From Candidatus Aphodovivens excrementavium (GTDB taxonomy: Bacteria > Actinomycetota > Coriobacteriia > Coriobacteriales > Eggerthellaceae): 50,285 bases of DNA. This document shows, piece by piece, positions 34,816 through 43,559 of this stretch; the stretch's first letter is position 1; each line of letters opens with the position of its first letter. Position numbers and translations under genes: made by a program. The notes under the pieces were generated by a model. That model worked only from the letters and a program-made list of their open reading frames with translations, searched no databases and was not told the origin of the DNA. Where the stretch lies: positions 1 through 50,285 of the forward strand of contig DVKR01000003.1 of assembly GCA_018715935.1 (NCBI GenBank), written 5' to 3'.

Positions 34816-34847
34816 AAAAAAGGCGGCTTGCGAATTTCGCAGCCGCC
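34816..34847 (-). terminator. Intrinsic terminator after the phosphate transporter unit
   Basis: GGCGGCTTGCGAA pairs with the complementary arm ending in CGCAGCCGCC (34822-34847), with one unpaired base. On the minus strand it is followed by TTTTTT (34816-34821). It closes the pit-small membrane protein transcript. Confidence 0.85.
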
Positions 34848-34855
34848 GTTTCGTC

Positions 34856-35095
34856 CTACTGATGGAACAGCGGAATCATAAGCCACAGGGCAAATAGCAC
34901 AATGACTACGCAAGCCGCGAAACACAAGCAGGAGAACAAGCGCGGAAGCACATGGGAACCGCTTTCCGCCTCAACTGCACCGCGAGCCCACAAACGCAGC
35001 CCTAAGGCATAAAGCGTGCTGATGACGCTTGCCACGCCAACGGCAACAACCAGCACCAAAATGAAGCTCATGATTTCTTCTTCGATGACAATCAT
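34856..35095 (-). CDS. Small two-helix membrane protein next to the phosphate transporter
   Basis: The protein has 79 residues with two predicted transmembrane helices (about 9-34 and 51-75). It begins 15 bases after the phosphate transporter stop, on the same strand, with AGGAGGG upstream and a strong terminator after it. The close spacing suggests an accessory subunit or regulator of the transporter (inference). A second ATG at codon 9 is possible. No family recognised. Confidence 0.7.
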   Translation of the reverse strand: MIVIEEEIMSFILVLVVAVGVASVISTLYALGLRLWARGAVEAESGSHVLPRLFSCLCFAACVVIVLFALWLMIPLFHQ

Positions 35096-35110
35096 GCGTA
35101 CCTACCCTCC

Positions 35111-36265
35111 TTACGCAGCCTGAGCAGCCGGAGCAGAATCGGCGTTGATCTTAACGTCGCCCGATTCATTGACGTTCATAGAGTTAACCGGATTGCGATG
35201 CGACAGACGAATGATGATAGCCGCGCCAAGAATGGCAAGCACGGCAACCACGATAACGCCCCACATGCCAACCTTGGTCACCGCACAGGCGATTGCGCCC
35301 ACCAGCGCCGCACACGGGAACGTGACCAGCCAGGCAATAACCATGCGGCCTGCAACTTTCCAGTTAACCGGCGTGCCTTTGCCCAACCCCGAGCCGATGA
35401 TGGAGCCGGAGCACACCTGCGTGGTGGAAAGAGCAAAGCCAAGGTGAGAAGATACCAGAATAGTGGTTGCAGAGCTAGCCTCTGCGGCGAAACCCTGCGG
35501 GGTGCTGATCTCGGTAAGACCCTTGCCCAACGTGCGGATAACGCGCCAGCCGCCCATGTAGGTGCCCAAAGCGATGGCGAAGCCGCACACCGCCACAACC
35601 CACAGTTCCGGGCCGGAACCGGAAGGCTGAACGCCCGCCGCGATAAGCGTCAGCGTGATGATGCCCATCGTCTTTTGAGCGTCGTTGGTTCCGTGGGAAA
35701 GCGCCACCAGGCAGGCAGTGACCGTCTGGCCGTGACGGAAACCGCTTTCAACCTTGTCTTCCGCCATCCCTTTGGTGATAAACCCTATGAGTTTCGTGGC
35801 GCATGTTGCCGCCATGATCGCAACTATCACCGACACGATCGCCGGGATGAGGATCTTGGTCAGAACGCCAAGGAAGTTGATGCCCTCAACGCCGGCACCC
35901 ACGATGACCGCGCCAACCAAGCCGCCGAACAGAGCGTGGGAGGAGCTGGAAGGCAAGCCCACCAGCCAGGTGAGCAGGTTCCACAAAATGGCTCCGACCA
36001 AGCCCGCGAAAATGAACTCTGGCCCTATTGCCACTTGTTGCTCGTTGATCAAGCCTCCTGAAATGGTTTGAGCCACCTCGGTAGAAAGGAAAGCACCTAT
36101 CAGATTCAAGGTGCCGGCGGCTATAACTGCCGTTCTGGGTTTCAGGGCGCCGGTGGCAATGGAGGTTGCCATTGCGTTTGCCGTGTCATGAAATCCGTTG
36201 GTAAAGTCGAAAATCAAAGCGGTAACGATAACCATCACCACTACGACGAGGGTTGCAATGTCCAT
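35111..36265 (-). CDS. pit: PiT-family inorganic phosphate transporter
   Basis: The protein has 384 residues. The first PiT signature is in IFDFTNGFHDTANAMATSIATG, and the internal repeat in ALSHGTNDAQKTMGIITL. About ten helices are predicted. It imports inorganic phosphate (often as metal phosphate) using the proton or sodium gradient. GGAG lies upstream of the ATG. It forms a two-gene unit with the small membrane protein downstream. No phoU-like gene is adjacent, although one commonly accompanies PiT genes. Confidence 0.92.
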   Translation of the reverse strand: MDIATLVVVVMVIVTALIFDFTNGFHDTANAMATSIATGALKPRTAVIAAGTLNLIGAFLSTEVAQTISGGLINEQQVAIGPEFIFAGLVGAILWNLLTWLVGLPSSSSHALFGGLVGAVIVGAGVEGINFLGVLTKILIPAIVSVIVAIMAATCATKLIGFITKGMAEDKVESGFRHGQTVTACLVALSHGTNDAQKTMGIITLTLIAAGVQPSGSGPELWVVAVCGFAIALGTYMGGWRVIRTLGKGLTEISTPQGFAAEASSATTILVSSHLGFALSTTQVCSGSIIGSGLGKGTPVNWKVAGRMVIAWLVTFPCAALVGAIACAVTKVGMWGVIVVAVLAILGAAIIIRLSHRNPVNSMNVNESGDVKINADSAPAAQAA

Positions 36266-36751
36266 ACGACTCCAAGGACCTCCATTCTCATTTTCAATAT
36301 TGCGACGCCCGCTCCCCTTGTTCCCTTCTTTTCCTCATGCCAAGGGTCGCGAAATGCGCCATTCATAGGCTATCACCGAACACCCCTCGACAATGTAATG
36401 ATTAGATCAAGTTTTACGCATGGTGCGATTTCTTACGTATTAAGCGCCCATTTTCCCTGCGCTGGCGCGCCCAACCCCACTTCGGCGCCCTAACGCCTAC
36501 TGCCGCCGCTGCTCGCAGGCGCCACGCTGGCGAAGCGCCCCCGATGCAGCGTCCTCGAGTCGCAGCGCGGAGAGTCAATCCGGCAGGTGCTCACCCCCGC
36601 TCCCGTCGCGGCTCTCCTTGGGAAACCACGTTACTGTCAGGTTAAAACGCCTTTAGGTGCTTTGTGCTCACTGCCTTGGCGCGGTACTATGCAAGTTCGT
36701 AAGGAAATGCGGCAAGCATCCGTTTGCCGATGTGTGCAAGGAGGTATGGAC
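36266..36751. other. Intergenic region between pit and ddh
   Basis: No gene is supported. The left third is AT-rich and should contain the leftward pit promoter. The middle is GC-rich without clear structure. The ddh promoter lies at 36662-36690. No lysine riboswitch was recognised. Confidence 0.4.
36662..36690 (+). promoter_or_regulatory. ddh: Candidate promoter for ddh
   Basis: TTGTGC (36662-36667) and TACTAT (36685-36690) are separated by 17 bases. They lie about 60 bases before the start codon. Confidence 0.5.
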
Positions 36752-37738
36752 ATGACTGCCATTCGGATAGGCATCATGGGTTATGGAAATATCGGGCGTG
36801 GCGTAGAGCGAGCAATCAGCCAGAACCCCGACACCGAACTGGTGGGAGTGTTCACCCGTCGCGACCCGTCCACGGTTCAGATTGCCACGGAAAACGTTCC
36901 CGTTCGCTCCGTCGACGATCTTGAGAACGGTGCGGCCACCGACGTCGACGTGCTCATTTTGTGCGGCGGCAGCGCAACCGATCTGCCCGAGCAGACTCCT
37001 CGCTACGCGAAGATGTACAACGTGGTAGACAGCTTCGACACGCACGCGAACATCCCCGAGCACTTCGCCGCTGTTGACGCGGCAGCAAAGGAAGGCGGCC
37101 ACGTTGGGCTGATCTCGTGCGGCTGGGATCCGGGTCTGTTCTCGCTGGAGCGCCTGTTCGGCAACGTTATTCTTCCCGAAGGCGCCGACTACACGTTTTG
37201 GGGTCGCGGCGTAAGCCAAGGCCACTCCGACGCCGTTCGCCGCATCGAAGGCGTTGCCGACGCAAAGCAGTACACGGTGCCGGTGGAAGCCGCGCTCGAC
37301 GCAGTACGCGCAGGCGAAAACCCCGACCTCACCACGCGCCAGAAGCACACGCGCGAGTGCTATGTCGTTTTGGAGGAAGGCGCCGACGCCGCCGAGGTGG
37401 AGCGTCAGATCAAAGAAATGCCGAACTACTTTGCCGATTACGACACGACGGTGCATTTCATCAGCCAGGAAGAGCTTACGCGTGACCATTCCGAAATGCC
37501 CCACGGAGGATTCGTGCTTCGCAGCGGCAAGACGGCAGGCGGGTATCCGTGTGTGATTGAGTACTCGCTCAAGCTCGGGTCCAACCCCGAGTTCACTGCC
37601 AACGCGTTGGTTGCCTACGCGCGTGCCGTGCATCGCATGTCCGAGGAAGGCGCGGCGGGCGCAAAGACGGTCTTCGACATCGCGCCAGCGTATCTGTCTC
37701 CCCTTTCGGGCGAGCAGCTGCGCGCATCGCTTCTCTAA
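36752..37738 (+). CDS. ddh: meso-Diaminopimelate D-dehydrogenase
   Basis: The protein has 328 residues, the usual length. ATG 36752 is chosen because AAGGAGG lies 7 bases before it; ATG 36746 is too close. The NADPH-binding Rossmann motif GIMGYGNIGRG is at the N-terminus. Other family segments are SFDTHANIPEH, SCGWDPGLFSLERL, FWGRGVSQGHSDAVRRI and RQKHTRECYVV. It makes meso-diaminopimelate from tetrahydrodipicolinate in one step, bypassing the acetylase/succinylase branches, for lysine and peptidoglycan. It is a single gene with its own promoter and terminator. The 3' end with the stop is duplicated just downstream. Confidence 0.93.
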   Translation: MTAIRIGIMGYGNIGRGVERAISQNPDTELVGVFTRRDPSTVQIATENVPVRSVDDLENGAATDVDVLILCGGSATDLPEQTPRYAKMYNVVDSFDTHANIPEHFAAVDAAAKEGGHVGLISCGWDPGLFSLERLFGNVILPEGADYTFWGRGVSQGHSDAVRRIEGVADAKQYTVPVEAALDAVRAGENPDLTTRQKHTRECYVVLEEGADAAEVERQIKEMPNYFADYDTTVHFISQEELTRDHSEMPHGGFVLRSGKTAGGYPCVIEYSLKLGSNPEFTANALVAYARAVHRMSEEGAAGAKTVFDIAPAYLSPLSGEQLRASLL

Positions 37739-37780
37739 ATTGCGCGCATCTCTTCTCTAAATAACGCGCATCGCTCTCTC
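37719..37780 (+). repeat. 22-bp tandem repeat spanning the ddh stop codon
   Basis: Unit 1 (37719-37740) contains the last codons and TAA of ddh. Unit 2 (37741-37762) matches 21 of 22 bases, and a partial third unit follows. The period is not a multiple of three. Confidence 0.85.
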
Positions 37781-37782
37781 AT

Positions 37783-37831
37783 GCGAGAAGGCTGCGGTTC
37801 CTGGAAAACGACCGCAGCCTTCTCGCACTTT
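37783..37831 (+). terminator. Intrinsic terminator between ddh and fdhA
   Basis: GCGAGAAGGCTGCGGT (37783-37798) pairs perfectly with ACCGCAGCCTTCTCGC (37811-37826), followed on the + strand by ACTTTTTAT. It ends ddh and may also stop the convergent fdhA transcript. Confidence 0.88.
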
Positions 37832-37850
37832 TTATTTCATTGACCAGTAG

Positions 37851-40664
37851 TTATTTCGGTGCGATTTTAATGGCGCACACCTTGTACTCGGGCGCCTTCG
37901 ACACGCGGTCGAGCGCAGCGTGGGTAAGCCAATTGGCATTGCCGTCTTGGAAATGGAACGGCATCCACGTTTCTCCCGGGTTCGTCTTGTCGGAAACGCG
38001 CGCCGTCGTCTCAACCGAACCGCGGCGCGACGTCACCTGCACGCGCTGCCCGTCCTCAATGCCGAGCGCGCCTGCGTCGTGCGTGTTTATCTCGATAAAC
38101 GAGCTTCCCTCTATCTCCGACGTTTCCTCCGTTCGCCCGGTCATGGCACACGCGTTGTACTGATAGAGCACGCGTCCGGTCATCAGCACGAAGGGGTACT
38201 CCTCGTCGGGCAGCTCCGCTGAGCGGATGTAGTCGGGCGTAGAGAACGCCCCGACGCTTCCCGAAAACGAGCTGATGTGCAAAACGGGCGTGCCCGGATG
38301 ACCGTCATCCAAGCACGGCCATTGGAGCCCGCGGTCGTATGCCTCGCCGTCGAGACGCGCATGGTGTATGCCCGCGTACGTAGGCGTCAGAGAGGCTATC
38401 TCGTCCATGAGCTCGGCGGCGCTCAGCTCGGGCTGCGCATACCCCATCCTGTTCATGACCTCGGTGAACACCTGCGTGTCCAACCGCGACCCTTCAGGGC
38501 CATCCACCGCTTTGCGCACGCGCTGAACGCGTCTCTCGGTGTTGGTGAACGTCCCTTCCTTTTCGGCATAGCAGCGTCCGGGCAGCACCACATCGGCAAG
38601 CTTCGCCGTTTCGGTGAGGAAAAGATCCTGCACGACGAAAAAGTCGAGCGCCTCAAGCGAGCGCAGAACGTGGTGGGTGTCGGGGTCGGTTCGCACCGGA
38701 TCTTCGCCGAATAGATACAGCCCTTTGATTTCTCCGGCAAGCATCGCCGGGAAGCACTCCGTTGCCTTCGTGCCCGACCATTCGGGCAAAGGCACGCCCC
38801 ATGCCTGCTCGAACTTCTTGCGGGCGGCGGGGTTGGTCACCTTTTGGTATCCCGGATAATCGTCGGGGCCGGCTCCCATGTCGCAGGCGCCCTGCACGTT
38901 GTTCTGCCCGCGCAGAGGGTTCATCCCCGCTCCGGGCTTGCCCAAATTGCCGGTAACCATCGCAATGTTGGACAGCGCCATTACGCCGTCGGTACCGGTG
39001 GTGTGTTCGGTCACGCCTAGGCAGTACAGAATAGCCGCGCGCTCTGCGGTGCCGTACATCTTCGCCGCCGCAACCAAATCCTGCACCGCGATACCGCACA
39101 CGCGCGCAACGTAGTCGGGAGTGAACTCCTCCACCTGCGCCTGCATGATGCCGAACCCCTCGGTGCGCTCGCGCACAAACGACGCGTCGGCAAGGCCAAG
39201 CGAGATAAGCAGATTCACCATGCCGTTGGCAAACGCCACGTTGGTTCCCGGACGAACACGCAAATGAATGTCGGCCTTTGCGGCAAGCCCTATCTTGCGC
39301 GGGTCTACCACGATAAGCCGACAGCCGCGCTCAACTGCCTGGCGGATGCGCATGCCGATGACCGGATGCGCCTCCTCGGGGTTCGAGCCTACCAGCATGA
39401 TGACATCGGCATCGTTGACGATATCGTCTATTGAGTTGGTCATTGCACCTGACCCAAGCATGGTCGCCAGACCGGCGACGCTGGGGCTGTGTCAAACTCG
39501 GGCGCAACTGTCGACGTTGTTCGTCTGAAGCGCCACCCTCGCCATCTTTTGAAAGAGGTACACATCTTCGTTCGTTGAACGCGAGCAGGCAAACGCCGCG
39601 ATAGAGCGCCCGCCGTATTCGTCACGCAAGTGAGAGAACCTGCTTGCCACCAGGCGTAATGCTTCGTCCCATGTGGAAGACTCAAGCTCTCCCGTTTCCT
39701 TGTTGCGCACAAGCGGCGTTGTCAAGCGGTCGGGCGAGCTCACGAAATCGAAGCTGGCAGAGCGCCCCTTCACGCAAAGCAGGCCTCTGTTCGACGCCCC
39801 GAACGCGCCCTTGGAAGAAACGATCCTCCCATTGCGCACCTCCAGCTCAAGCTGGCATCCCACGCCGCAGTGCGGGCACGTGGTGCGCACGGTATGCGCG
39901 CTTTCCCCTGCACGGCCCTCCGGTTCTGCGAGCGCGCGCCTACCTCGCTTGCGCAACGACAGCGCTCCCGTCGGGCATGCCTGGGCGCAATTGCCGCACG
40001 ACTCGCACTCGGTCTCACGCCAGTTTTGGCCGAACGGCGCATCTATCAGCACGTGAGACCCGCGCATCCGCGTCTGCAGGCTGTGGTTGCGCGCCGCCGA
40101 GTTGCAGGCGCCCACGCAGCGTTGACATTCGATGCAGAGGTTGGGGTCGTACGCCAGAAACGGATTGCCCTCAACCAAAGGGATCTCTTTGACCTGGGCG
40201 AACTCCAAGGGTTCTTCCACTTCGAGCTCATGGCACAGACGTGACAGCTCGCTTGTGCAGGCATTGGCGTCGGCACTCGTGTCGCATGCAAGCGACGCCA
40301 GCGCGGCGCCTTTGCTCGACACGATAAGCTCAAGCGTCAGCTTTCGATACGCGTTCAGCTTTTCCGAATGCGTGACGACCCGCATGCCGTCCCTTGCCAC
40401 CGTGGCGCACGCAGGCAGCGGATGCTGCTCGCCCTCTACTTCCACCACGCACATGCGGCATGACGCCACCGCACTGCGCTCTTTGAGGTAGCACAGCGTG
40501 GGAACATGCACGCCCGCATGCTGTGCCGCCTCCAAGAGCGTGGAGCCCGCTGCCACCGCAACGGGCACGTTGTCAATAGTAAGCCGAACCTCGCGTGCGC
40601 GCGCCTGCTCCTCGAGGCAACCCTTTCGCAACTCGCGCATTGGCTCGTTACCCTGTTCACTCAT
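37851..40664 (-). CDS. fdhA: Formate dehydrogenase alpha subunit, selenocysteine-containing
   Basis: Reading the in-frame TGA at 39492-39494 as selenocysteine gives one protein of 937 residues with Sec at 391. The context is SCARV-U-HSPSVAGL, exactly where formate dehydrogenases carry Sec or Cys. Domains in order: [2Fe-2S] plant-type (CYLKERSAVASCRMC), two [4Fe-4S] ferredoxin clusters (CIECQRCVGAC, CESCGNCAQACPTG), the molybdopterin-enzyme [4Fe-4S] (CPHCGVGC), catalytic molybdopterin domains, and a C-terminal molydopterin-binding domain. It oxidises formate or reduces CO2 on a Mo/W cofactor. ATG 40664 (GGAAGG upstream) overlaps the preceding gene by 8 bases. The partner flavoprotein probably passes electrons to NAD(P). 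Alternative: a nonsense mutation, unlikely given the SECIS. Confidence 0.93.
39450..39494 (-). promoter_or_regulatory. fdhA: Bacterial SECIS element in fdhA
   Basis: Directly after the UGA, GUCGC and GCGAC form a stem (39463-39479) with GGUCUG in the apical loop. Spacing and loop match the E. coli fdhF SECIS as I remember it. SelB would bind here to insert Sec. Confidence 0.85.
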
Positions 40665-42516
40665 ATTGCTGCCTTCCCCCTTCGGTAGTTCCGGCACCAA
40701 AGCAATCGCACCGCAGGCATCTCCCGCATTCTTGGCGCACTTCCTCAAAGCTCATGCCCAGCTCAACGTCGTCGAAGTCGCTGCGACGCTCGCGAGCAAG
40801 ACGCTCGACCAGCTCAACGCGGCCATAGGGCGTCCGGTCGTTGGAATGCGCAGGCGGAGCCTCAACGTCGCACGCGAGAACGTGGTGGTATCCCAAGTAC
40901 TCGTCGATGTTGCGCGCAGCCACCTTTCCGGCGGCAATAGCGCGAATAACCGTTGCAGGGCCTGTTTGGCAGTCTCCGCCAACAAACACGTTCGGCGGGC
41001 CTCCCAGGGCATGCAGGTCGTCGGTCGCGTCGAACCTGCCCCACGTAGTAGACATGCTGCACTCTTCGAACGGAGCGGCATCAATGTCTTGCCCCACGGC
41101 AATCAGGATCACGTCGGCGGGAATGCGCAAAGGCGGCTTGTCCGCCGCAACCGGCGACGGACGGCCTCGCTTCACCGGCCCAATGTATTGCGGCTGGCAC
41201 ACGAGCGCGCGGCAGTGCCCCGCTTCGTCAACCTCTATGGAATCGGGCGCCTGCAGCACCATCATCTCGACGCCCTCGGCAACTGCGGCTTCAACCTCGC
41301 TTGCAAGCGCGGTCATGTCCTCCTTGCGGCGGCGATACGCAACCGACACCGTCTTTGCGCCGGCGCGCACGGCGGTTCGCGCGCAGTCCATCGCCACGTT
41401 GCCGCCGCCGACCACCACCACGTCTTTCCCGGTGAAGTCGGGGTACTCTTCGTCTCCGATGGCGCCAAGCAGCTCCACCGCGGACATGACGCCTTGGGCA
41501 TCTGCGCCCGGTATGGCAAGCGTCTTGCCCTTCTGCGCGCCAATAGCCACATAGACCGCGTTGTAGGTGTCGGCAATCTCGCGCATACGCAGCGCGTCGA
41601 TCTTCTCTTCGCAGCGAATGGTGATCGTGCCCGACTCTAAAATGCCCCGAATGTCCTCGTCGAGGCGCTCGCGCGGGAAGCGATAGGCGGGAATGCCGTA
41701 ACGCATCATGCCGCCTAGCTGTCGGCGCGCCTCGAACACGGTTACTCTGTGCCCCATCAACGCCAAGAAGTACGCGCAGGTCAGACCACTTGGCCCGCCG
41801 CCGATGACGGCAACGGTGCGTGCGGTGTCAACCCCGCGGGGCGCAGCGGGAACCGTGTCGGCCGGCGCCTGGTCGACCGCGAAGCGCTTGATGCCGCGAA
41901 TGTTAACGGGGGCGTCTATGAGCATACGGCGGCATCGCTCCTCACACGGATGCTCGCATACGAACGCGCACGCCGTTGGGAACGGATTGTCCTTGCGCAC
42001 CATGTTGACCGCTTCGGCGTAGCGCCCTTCGGCAACAAGCGCAATGTAGCCCGGCGCATTCACGTGCGCCGGGCACATCGTTTCGCACGGAACCGACTGC
42101 CCGATGCCTGCCTCGCAGCTTTTGAGCTTCACGTGGCTTTCGAACTCTTCAGCGAATTGGGAAAGCCCGTCTAAAAACGCCGTAGCGGCCTCGTAGCCAA
42201 TGGCGCAGTCGGACGTGTCGCGAATCATTTCTGCCAGCTGACGGCACTCGGCGAGGCTGTTTTCGTCGGATGAGCAGGCGGCAATGGAGTCAACTTTTGC
42301 GGCAAGCCGCGGCAAGCCGTCACGACATGGCACGCACTTTCCGCACGACTGCGCAGCGCCGGCATGCAGAAGCGATGCGTGCGCCACCACAGGACACACA
42401 CCCGGAGGCATTGCCTCCACGCGCCGAACAAAGCGCGCAACCGTGGAATGCAAGGGCGCATCGGCGGCGGAGCGCGGTGCAATGGAAAGTTGCGACAAAA
42501 AACCCATCCCCTTCAA
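40657..42516 (-). CDS. NuoF C-terminal domain fused to GltD-like NAD(P)H oxidoreductase
   Basis: The protein has about 619 residues. Residues 30-130 resemble the C-terminal [4Fe-4S] part of NuoF (SCGKCVPCRDGLPRL). The rest is a glutamate-synthase-small-subunit-like flavoprotein: Cys cluster CETMCPAHVNAPGYI...CEHPCEERC, FAD motif VIGGGPSGLTCAYFLALMG and NAD(P) motif VVVVGGGNVAMDCARTAVRAG, with a final CGRCLRCDC cluster. It should shuttle electrons between the formate dehydrogenase and NAD(P)H or ferredoxin. The flavin-binding N-terminal half of NuoF is missing. The start is uncertain: TTG 42516, ATG 42507 (ribosome-binding site too close) or TTG 42498. It overlaps fdhA by 8 bases. Confidence 0.85.
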   Translation of the reverse strand: MKGMGFLSQLSIAPRSAADAPLHSTVARFVRRVEAMPPGVCPVVAHASLLHAGAAQSCGKCVPCRDGLPRLAAKVDSIAACSSDENSLAECRQLAEMIRDTSDCAIGYEAATAFLDGLSQFAEEFESHVKLKSCEAGIGQSVPCETMCPAHVNAPGYIALVAEGRYAEAVNMVRKDNPFPTACAFVCEHPCEERCRRMLIDAPVNIRGIKRFAVDQAPADTVPAAPRGVDTARTVAVIGGGPSGLTCAYFLALMGHRVTVFEARRQLGGMMRYGIPAYRFPRERLDEDIRGILESGTITIRCEEKIDALRMREIADTYNAVYVAIGAQKGKTLAIPGADAQGVMSAVELLGAIGDEEYPDFTGKDVVVVGGGNVAMDCARTAVRAGAKTVSVAYRRRKEDMTALASEVEAAVAEGVEMMVLQAPDSIEVDEAGHCRALVCQPQYIGPVKRGRPSPVAADKPPLRIPADVILIAVGQDIDAAPFEECSMSTTWGRFDATDDLHALGGPPNVFVGGDCQTGPATVIRAIAAGKVAARNIDEYLGYHHVLACDVEAPPAHSNDRTPYGRVELVERLARERRSDFDDVELGMSFEEVRQECGRCLRCDCFGAGTTEGGRQQYE

Positions 42517-42773
42517 ACGAAGCCCCGTGCGACATGCGCTCGCTTCGGTTTAAACTCTTTGTTTCAAGCATGACACAAGCTACCCCGATTGTATCGAATT
42601 CATCAGGGGTACGGCACTATGCGCCGGCACAATGGCGCTCAGGCTCAACCGCAGCTTGGGCGGTTTCGCGCGACTGCCGTGCGTGCGCTGCCGCCGGACT
42701 GTGCGACTCCGCGCGACTGCCGTGCGTGCTCGGACAGCGGCCCGGGCGACGATCGCGGTAAGTTCGATGTTAA
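42517..42773. other. Region upstream of the formate dehydrogenase operon
   Basis: It contains a direct repeat of CGCGCGACTGCCGTGCGTGC (starting near 42667 and 42711) and an AT-richer part near 42550-42610 that probably holds the leftward promoter. No gene is supported. Confidence 0.45.
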
Positions 42774-43376
42774 TTAGCCGAGAGCCTGCTCGATTGCCGC
42801 CAGCAGATCCTCATAGCTCTCGAATGCCAAAAGATCGGGGTTGTCCGCCTTGATGGCATCGGTGCTGCGGAACAAAAATCCCGCCTTGCCTGCACGGATC
42901 ATCCCGAGGTCGTTGTGGCTATCCCCTGCCGCGATGGTATCGAACCCGCAGCTTTGAAGCGCGCGCACCGTGGTGAGCTTAGACTGCTCGCAGCGCATGG
43001 CATAGCCGGTCACGCTTCCATCGGCTGCCACCTGCAACGAGTTGCAGAACAGCGTCGGCCACCCAAGCTTGCGCATAAGCGGGCGGGCGAACTGCTCGAA
43101 CGTGTCGCTGATGATGATAACCTGCGTCTTCTCGCGCAGCGCATCCAAAAACTCACGGGCACCCGGAAGCGGGTCAATTCCCGCTATGACCTCCTGTATT
43201 TGAGGCAAGCCCAGCCCGTTCTTCTTCAAAATATCCAAGCGGAATGCCATCAGCTTGTCATAATCGGGCTCGTCGCGCGTGGTGCGGCGCAGTTCGGGAA
43301 TGCCCGACGTCTCGGCAAAGGAAATCCAAATCTCGGGAACCAACACACCCTCTAAGTCGAGGCAAACCACGTTCAT
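42774..43376 (-). CDS. thrH: ThrH-type phosphoserine phosphatase/homoserine phosphotransferase
   Basis: The protein has 200 residues, ThrH-sized. HAD motifs are visible: CLDLEGVLVPEIWI (Asp7 nucleophile, Glu9), IIISDTFEQFA, and AAGDSHNDLGMI. The start of the family, with ETSGIPELRRTTRDEPDYDKLM, is well conserved. It removes phosphate from phosphoserine and can transfer it to homoserine, linking serine and threonine synthesis. A GAAAGGAATTGCT precedes the ATG. It is on the same strand as, and upstream of, the formate dehydrogenase operon, about 260 bases away, and seems independent. Confidence 0.88.
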   Translation of the reverse strand: MNVVCLDLEGVLVPEIWISFAETSGIPELRRTTRDEPDYDKLMAFRLDILKKNGLGLPQIQEVIAGIDPLPGAREFLDALREKTQVIIISDTFEQFARPLMRKLGWPTLFCNSLQVAADGSVTGYAMRCEQSKLTTVRALQSCGFDTIAAGDSHNDLGMIRAGKAGFLFRSTDAIKADNPDLLAFESYEDLLAAIEQALG

Positions 43377-43559
43377 AGCAATTCCTTTCTTTCAGGCATT
43401 CGGGCTGCGCGCACCCCGCGCTGCGACCCTTGCGTCGCAAGACAGCCAGACTTCATCCGGCCAGTAGTTCGTTCAGGCAAACGGCGGAGGCTCTGCCAAC
43501 AGTGCGACCCTTCGCTTCGCAAGGCGAGACCCTTCGCTTCGCAAGGCCATTGTGACAGG
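43377..43559. repeat. Repeats of TTGCGAAGCGAAGGGTC downstream of the methyltransferase
   Basis: Two near-perfect units of about 22 bases lie at about 43502-43550, and a related GCGACCCTTGCGTCGCAAG lies at 43426. They sit immediately after the stop of the leftward methyltransferase gene. Each is itself a small palindrome. Confidence 0.6.

Noticed and set aside
39462-39494. Frameshift or nonsense split of the formate dehydrogenase into two genes
   Set aside because: The interruption is a TGA exactly at the catalytic Sec position, followed by a SECIS-like stem-loop, so one selenoprotein is the better reading.
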